NCBI GenBank assembly: GCA_949126835.1
Contig: CASBPS010000042.1
Location: forward strand, 620,001 to 684,000
DNA: 64,000 nt
From: Anisus vortex
Lineage: Eukaryota > Mollusca > Gastropoda > Planorbidae
Direction: 5' to 3'
Positions 59,237 to 64,000 of the stretch are shown here, in pieces. The notes under the pieces were generated by a model. The model saw nothing but the letters and a program-made list of their open reading frames with translations, searched no databases and was not told the DNA's origin. Position 1 is the stretch's first letter. Every line of letters begins with the position of its first letter. Made by a program: the position numbers and the translations under genes.

Positions 59237-62200
59237 AATAATTTCGCCACAATGTCTACTCAAAAAGAAAAGGATAAAAATGGAGAGAACACTTTAAATG
59301 ATAATGCAACTGAACTGGTCGCAAGCCAAAATAAGCCAAGAAAAAGTGTAAGTAGACACATTTCTGTTTTAAATTATTTTTTTTTAAATTGCCAGTGCAG
59401 TTATAAGTGAAGCAAATTCAAGACACACATAGTCGCAACCTGAAAAAGTAATTTCCAAAAACCACTTCTTGACTATTCTGTCTCGTGCTGTGGTTGGTGG
59501 AGATTTTTACCTAGATTCCCTGTCCTGTGACTATGCCAGTTTTCCTCTTTAAAGCGGTTTTTTTACAGTATAACTAATTTTCCAGTGTATAACTAATTTT
59601 CCACTGTATATCTAGTTTTCCACTGTATAACTAATTTTCCACTGTATAGCTAGTTTTCCACTGTATAGCTAGTTTTCCACTGTATAGTTGGTTTTCCACT
59701 GTATAGCTTGTTTTCCACTGTATAGTTAGTTTTCCACTATATAGCTAGTTTTCCATTGTATAGTTAAATTTCCACTATATAGATAGTTTTCCACTATATA
59801 GCTAGTTTTCCACTATATAGCTAGTTTTCCACTGTATAGCTAGTTTTCCTCTGTATAGTTAGTTTTCCACTGTATAGCTAGTTTTCCTCTGTATAGTTAG
59901 TTTTCCACTGTATAGCTAGTGTTTGTCAGCATTTTTTTAGGATTAGGACATCAACTTGACAGAAGTTGGACAATGAGAGGGGTGCGGAGTCGTAGGTGAG
60001 TTGGGGGTAGTGGTGGCAGGTCGTCGTGGGGTATGAGTTACCGTGACTGGAATCGCCCTGGAATAATTATTATGTCTCTCCTGGCTCGTTAGATATTATG
60101 ACGGATACAACAGACAGTTCTAAGTAGGCAAATAAATCGCTGGTTAAGTTCAGATGTTTATTATCATTTCAATTCTTCACTCAATGGCAAGATACATATA
60201 CGAATCTGCACAGGCTTCAGTTAACACTCAACACATGGTACTGCTAGGTTATCCAACATTAGGAAACGTAGCTATGTTCATGAAAATACTTATACTGGCA
60301 AAATATCTATCTATACACATGCGGGCGGTATATCCTATGGAACGAACTGAATAAGTGGAGGCTAGAATCGGACAAGTTTCTCCACCTAACGCTTGAGCCG
60401 AAGTGCGCTAAAACTAGTTAAGCGCGCTTTCGTGGATTTTAGTCACGTAATCAGTGGTCAATTTGATTGGATAGCTACATTAGTTTAGAATTACATATGT
60501 TCTGGTTGGCTGGTTTGAAATATACTTGCATAGAGGATTGACTATTGGGGGGAAATTAGGGGTGGGTGTAGGTGAACAATTAATACCGCCGACTTTTGCG
60601 GGGTGGGGCCCTGGGGCGGAGGGGGGTGTGTAGAGATACAAAGGATAAGATAATGACTTATCTCCCTTGATGTACCTCTGTCTATTGGCTCTGGTCGAGC
60701 TCAGCCAGAGGCGCTTACGTATTTGCGAGACGCTTCGCTGGCCATATGTCACTACGACGAGTGGATCAAGGGCTTGACCACGGGCGCTGAGTAGGGGACG
60801 AAGAGGGGAGATAATAAAAAAGGGGTAGAAGTGGGTGGGGGTGTCTACAGGTGGGTGGGGGTTTTACGTGTATGCTGAGTTTAGCAAAATAAATGAGTAG
60901 TTACTATCAAAATACAACATGAATCATAATTGACAGCATACTAGAATATATATATATACATACATTAAAGAATACACACACATACAATCGCACATACAAC
61001 TGGTGTAATACCAAATTGGCTGAATCAAGTTGCAAACTCTGAATTTGGGAATGAAAGAGTGTAGAGAGGGTTAAAGAGAGGTGAGGAGAAGAGTGCTGGA
61101 GGATTTCACTTGCGTAAGAAGAGGGGAAGAGATAATGGCGTCCCCTACTCTCTTCTTTCTAGCCTAGACTTTGCGCTAATCTAAGGTTCGCTTGCTATGC
61201 TTGGGTCTATCTATGTAGCTAAGAGTCACGATTTAAGTCTAAAATCATGACAGTGTTCCAATGTATAGTTAGTTTTCCACTGTATAGTTAGTTTTCCACT
61301 GTATAGTTTGTTTTCCACTGGTTCCACTGTATAGCTAGTTTTCCGCTGTATCGCTAGTTTTCCGCAGTATAGCTAGTTTTACGATGTATATCTAGTTATT
61401 CACTGTTTAGAAAACTATTATTCTAGCAGTTAGTCTGATGTGATAATGCGTTGAGGTCAGTCAAACTTGCACAATAAATGAGACAGTCGGCTGTATACAG
61501 CCATAGGCTACGTATTTTGCACTATTGGCTTATTTGGATGTATTCGGCCTTTGAATTTGATTAAATTATCCTCCATTTTACAATACTTTATAATATTTTC
61601 CTGCAGATTATATTTTATGACTCAACTTTAAATACATTCTTTTGATTGCTTGAATTTATTATTTATTTATGTACCAGTAATTTCGTGAAATTAAACTCAT
61701 AAATGTCTCTATCATTTCAAAATTTATTTGAATAATTAATGTCAAGCGATGTTACGTGTTACGTAATATGTTATCAGTAAAGAATTACCCTATTTAACGA
61801 GCTACAAACTCCTGGTAGACATGTGTTTCACGTATCAACTTAGAAATCGAGTGCTTATCTAACTAACTAACTTAAACTCCTATTGGAAACGAGAGCTGGG
61901 AGTATTATTTCCTTGTAGCTCTGAGCAAGAACTCAGCTGTGCGTTTGAGCACGGCTCTATCTCCGTATAGATCAGTGGGTAGTGGGTCACCCGTCCCATA
62001 TCCTCGATTGACGAGACGGGGGCACTCCCGCAGGATATGCTCCACTGTCTCCTCCTCCTCCACACAGTGGCGACACCGCGAGTCGTAGTTAGGCCGGAAC
62101 CTGGCGAAGTATGCCCCAATGGGGCAGTGGCCAGTGCGGAATTGATATATGATACTTTGTTCCGACCTATTTAGGCACCACCATGGGTCGGCGCGGTTAG

Positions 62201-63982
62201 GGCGGGGCAAATGCCGCCAGACTTCTCGGCCCTTGTCAGAGCTGTCCCAGCTCTCGTTCCACTTTTCTGTCTCCCACCTCCGGATCAATGTACGGGCCTT
62301 CTCAAAGGAGCATGGTGTACTGCCGGGCTCCTTGGAGGTAGGTGTACTCAGCCCACCTTTTTTGGCAAGGTGGTCTGATCTCTCATTGCCAGGTAGGCCT
62401 GTGTGCCCTGAGACCCACTGCAGTAGTACGCGGTCTCCAAAGTGTTGGATTAGCTCGTCTGAAGCCAGTATAATGTTTTCTATCTGAGGGGGCCAGTTGT
62501 TCATATTCTCAGTAACCTAGAGCACAGACAACGCATCAGTCAGGATAATGACGGTCGTAGAGCCGAGGGCGCCTTCGACGTGGCGAAGGCGAATGCACTC
62601 CAGAGCTCGACTGATGGCCTCGATCTCTGCGCCGTAGTTGCAGAGACCGTCGCAAGGCCCCCATAGTTCGTCTCTATTCGGGTTGCCGGGGTACTCTATG
62701 TAAACACCAAAGCCGGCGGTACCGGTGTCTGCGTTAGCCGACCCGTCGGTGTAGACATGGACAGCCCCGGGCGGTAGGGCATTTAGCGTATCCATGGCTA
62801 CTTTTCTGAGTAGTTTTGGGTCGGTCGGTCTGCTAACTGATGTGTCCTTCAGCTTCATTCTTATTTCGGGGAGCGTTGGCGTGTTCCCCGGAGAGAAACT
62901 CGAGTACCTTTGCATAGGCAGCCTTGTATCGGGTAGGTCCGGGTAGGTCGATTTCGGATGACAGCCTTGTTGCGTGGTGCATAAAGGACTGCATCTTTAT
63001 TCTCTTCCTACCCTTCCAGGTGTCTACTAAGACTCTAGTTGGGAAGCTTTCCTCGAGTCTTTTATAGCGCTCATAGGTCGTTATGACAGCGCATTCTCTC
63101 CTAAGCTGAAGTGGTGGTATGTTAGCCATCACCTCGGCAGCTGCCACTGGGGACGTTCGAAAGTGCTTATCAGCGACCATTACCTCTAGACAATAAGCAA
63201 AGACACAGCCCAACGTAGAGAATTTTCCCCTTCCAATCCACTTATCACGTATAATATGGGCTCTTAGTCCAGTATTAATAATACCAGAAAAAACGATGTG
63301 TGATTAATTTTTAAAAGTTATTACGTCCAATGGTATCAATACCATTCATTTTTTTCCATCAATGTAATGAACTACTAGATTAGTTGTAAAAGGAAATTGT
63401 GTCTTATATAAAAAATCAATGTTCAGTTCATAAGAAAGTCGTATAATACATCGTATTAACTAAATAAAATGTTATAGTATATAAAATCTCACTTTTTTTA
63501 CTTCCTTAGGAAAATTTGAGTCTGAAATCTCTAAGTACAGAATGTACAAACATTAATTGTGAAGGTATTTAAATTTATTAATACATTGATAAAAAAAGCT
63601 AATATAGTAATTATATATTATTAATTTAATGCTATAAATAAATGTTTGAAAACTAATATGTAAAATAGTTTATTTTTTTTAATATAAATTACAGATTCTG
63701 TTACTCTGGACCATGATGACCTGTCAAATGTAAAGTGTTTTCTGTTAATAGGTAATATATTGGTAAAGTAATTTATAATGAAAATATGTTCATTATATAC
63801 TTTTGTTTTATATGATAATAAAATATTGTTTTGTAAGATGATCAATAGATACTTTGCACCAATTTTATAAAATTTACTGTACAGGTGAACATGAAAACCA
63901 GATTTCGGAGGGCGGGGAAGAAGATCTCCACAAACACAAAAAGAAATATAAGAAGAACGTTCAGTTTAGAACATTTACCTGA
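59237..63982 (+). CDS. Four-exon host gene, 101 aa predicted, function unknown
   Basis: The exons are 59237-59347 (ATG at 59252 in a good context, GCCACAATGT), 63510-63564, 63695-63751 and 63885-63982 (TGA). Every junction has canonical signals: ttaattacag before exon 1, GTAAGT after it; ccttag/GTATTT; attacag/GTAATA; gtacag before the last exon. The coding lengths 96+55+57+98 total 306, exactly divisible by three, with phases 0, 1 and 1 agreeing and no stop across the joins. The product is hydrophilic: a Lys/Asn/Glu-rich N-terminus, an acidic centre, and a basic end (HKHKKKYKKN). No membrane segment, signal peptide or known domain is recognised. Intron 1 is 4.2 kb and full of mobile DNA, while introns 2 and 3 are about 130 bp. 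The acceptor before exon 1 implies an upstream non-coding (or coding) exon. The window ends 18 bp after the stop, so a longer splice form cannot be excluded. Confidence 0.6.
59565..59923. repeat. 19 bp minisatellite, left part
   Basis: The unit is GTTTTCCACTGTATAGCTA, about 19 copies with small variants. It stops at AGTGTT, where the solo LTR begins, and resumes at 61253. Confidence 0.93.
59924..61252. mobile_element. Solo LTR (1329 bp) inserted in the minisatellite
   Basis: It starts TGTCAGCATTTT and ends AAATCATGACA, with GTGTT on both sides (59919-59923, 61253-61257). Removing it with one GTGTT copy gives GCTAGTGTTCCAATGTATAG, which fits the 19 bp unit in phase. TG..CA ends, a 5 bp duplication and no internal coding sequence identify a solo LTR left by recombination between two LTRs. 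The family is not matched to the other LTRs in the window. Confidence 0.75.
61253..61410. repeat. 19 bp minisatellite, right part
   Basis: About 8 further, more diverged units (GTTTTCCRCTGTATAGCTA and variants, with one partial unit at 61318-61330), continuing the array at 59565-59923. Confidence 0.88.
61860..63290 (-). mobile_element. 5'-truncated RNase H-bearing LINE (I/Jockey group)
   Basis: A minus-strand coding remnant (61905-63213) is followed by a GTTA repeat tail (about 61855-61875) of the kind that ends I-type LINEs. It is clearly more GC-rich than its surroundings. The endonuclease and the catalytic half of reverse transcriptase are absent. It lies antisense in intron 1 of the four-exon gene. 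Confidence 0.7.
61905..63213 (-). pseudogene. LINE ORF2 C-terminus with RNase H domain and CCHC motif
   Basis: RNase H degrades RNA in the RNA:DNA hybrid made by reverse transcription. All four catalytic acidic positions are seen in order: VYTDGSA near 62750, AEIEAI near 62630, LTDALSV near 62535, and GNERSDHLAK near 62380. A C-terminal CRHCVEEEETVEHILREC finger lies near 62050. The RNase H frame is broken only by TAG at 62517-62519, where one base change from CAG would explain it (62517-62915 and 61905-62504 are in the same frame). The part before about 62900 is in another frame, so there is also one indel. Non-functional as it stands. Confidence 0.7.
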
Positions 63983-64000
63983 ATGTCACCAGGACAATGA

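Overview
The window looks like AT-rich nuclear DNA of an invertebrate, most probably a gastropod or other mollusc. That assignment is an inference from the mix of repeats (Gypsy, hAT, piggyBac, L2/CR1-like and RNase H-bearing LINEs, a THAP/DUF4806-type element), from the many short 'taggcct'-type motifs, and from genes split into small exons with GT..AG introns. There is no prokaryotic gene organisation: no operons, no CRISPR, and no rRNA or tRNA gene I can support. Most open frames of 60-140 codons are chance frames or pieces of mobile elements.

Layout. 595-4624 is a 4.0 kb element bounded by inverted ends (CCCTRATAGCACA), with minus-strand exons of a decayed gene carrying a THAP-like segment and a DUF4806-like segment. 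4625-8965 is mostly non-coding and holds a G-rich tandem pair and copy 1 of a dispersed repeat (6792-7557). 8966-24013 is a 15 kb satellite of about 400 copies of a 37 bp unit, organised in higher-order blocks of about 1.9-3.1 kb. It runs without a gap into a truncated minus-strand Gypsy element (gag, leader and one LTR, 24014-26866). 28.1-28.3 kb holds a candidate promoter and first exon. 29215-32110 is an old dispersed repeat split by a 2.1 kb foldback element with a 10 bp target duplication. 34.4-35.9 kb holds LINE remnants, including L2/CR1-like reverse transcriptase. 35941-37866 is copy 2 of the dispersed repeat, carrying a 570 bp TA-flanked MITE. 37867-40090 is a 52 bp minisatellite followed by two hairpins.

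44.0-51.0 kb holds decayed hAT transposase coding sequence on the minus strand, split by a very young non-autonomous LTR retrotransposon (46262-50560, TSD AAGTG). 51.1-51.9 kb holds an uninterrupted second copy of the repeat that hosts the foldback element, plus an LTR-like fragment. 52276-56738 is a non-autonomous Gypsy-family element with 617 bp LTRs. 57032-58887 is a decayed piggyBac element with TTAA sites. From 59237 to 63982 there is a convincing host gene: four small exons whose splice phases agree and which encode 101 residues. Its 4.2 kb first intron holds a 19 bp minisatellite split by a solo LTR (TSD GTGTT) and a decayed RNase H-bearing LINE.

How it fits together: this is a transposon graveyard in which several insertions can be proved inside the window itself, because an empty-site paralogue, a restored reading frame or a restored repeat unit is present. 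The likely host content is the four-exon gene at the right end and, less surely, the first exon near 28.2 kb.
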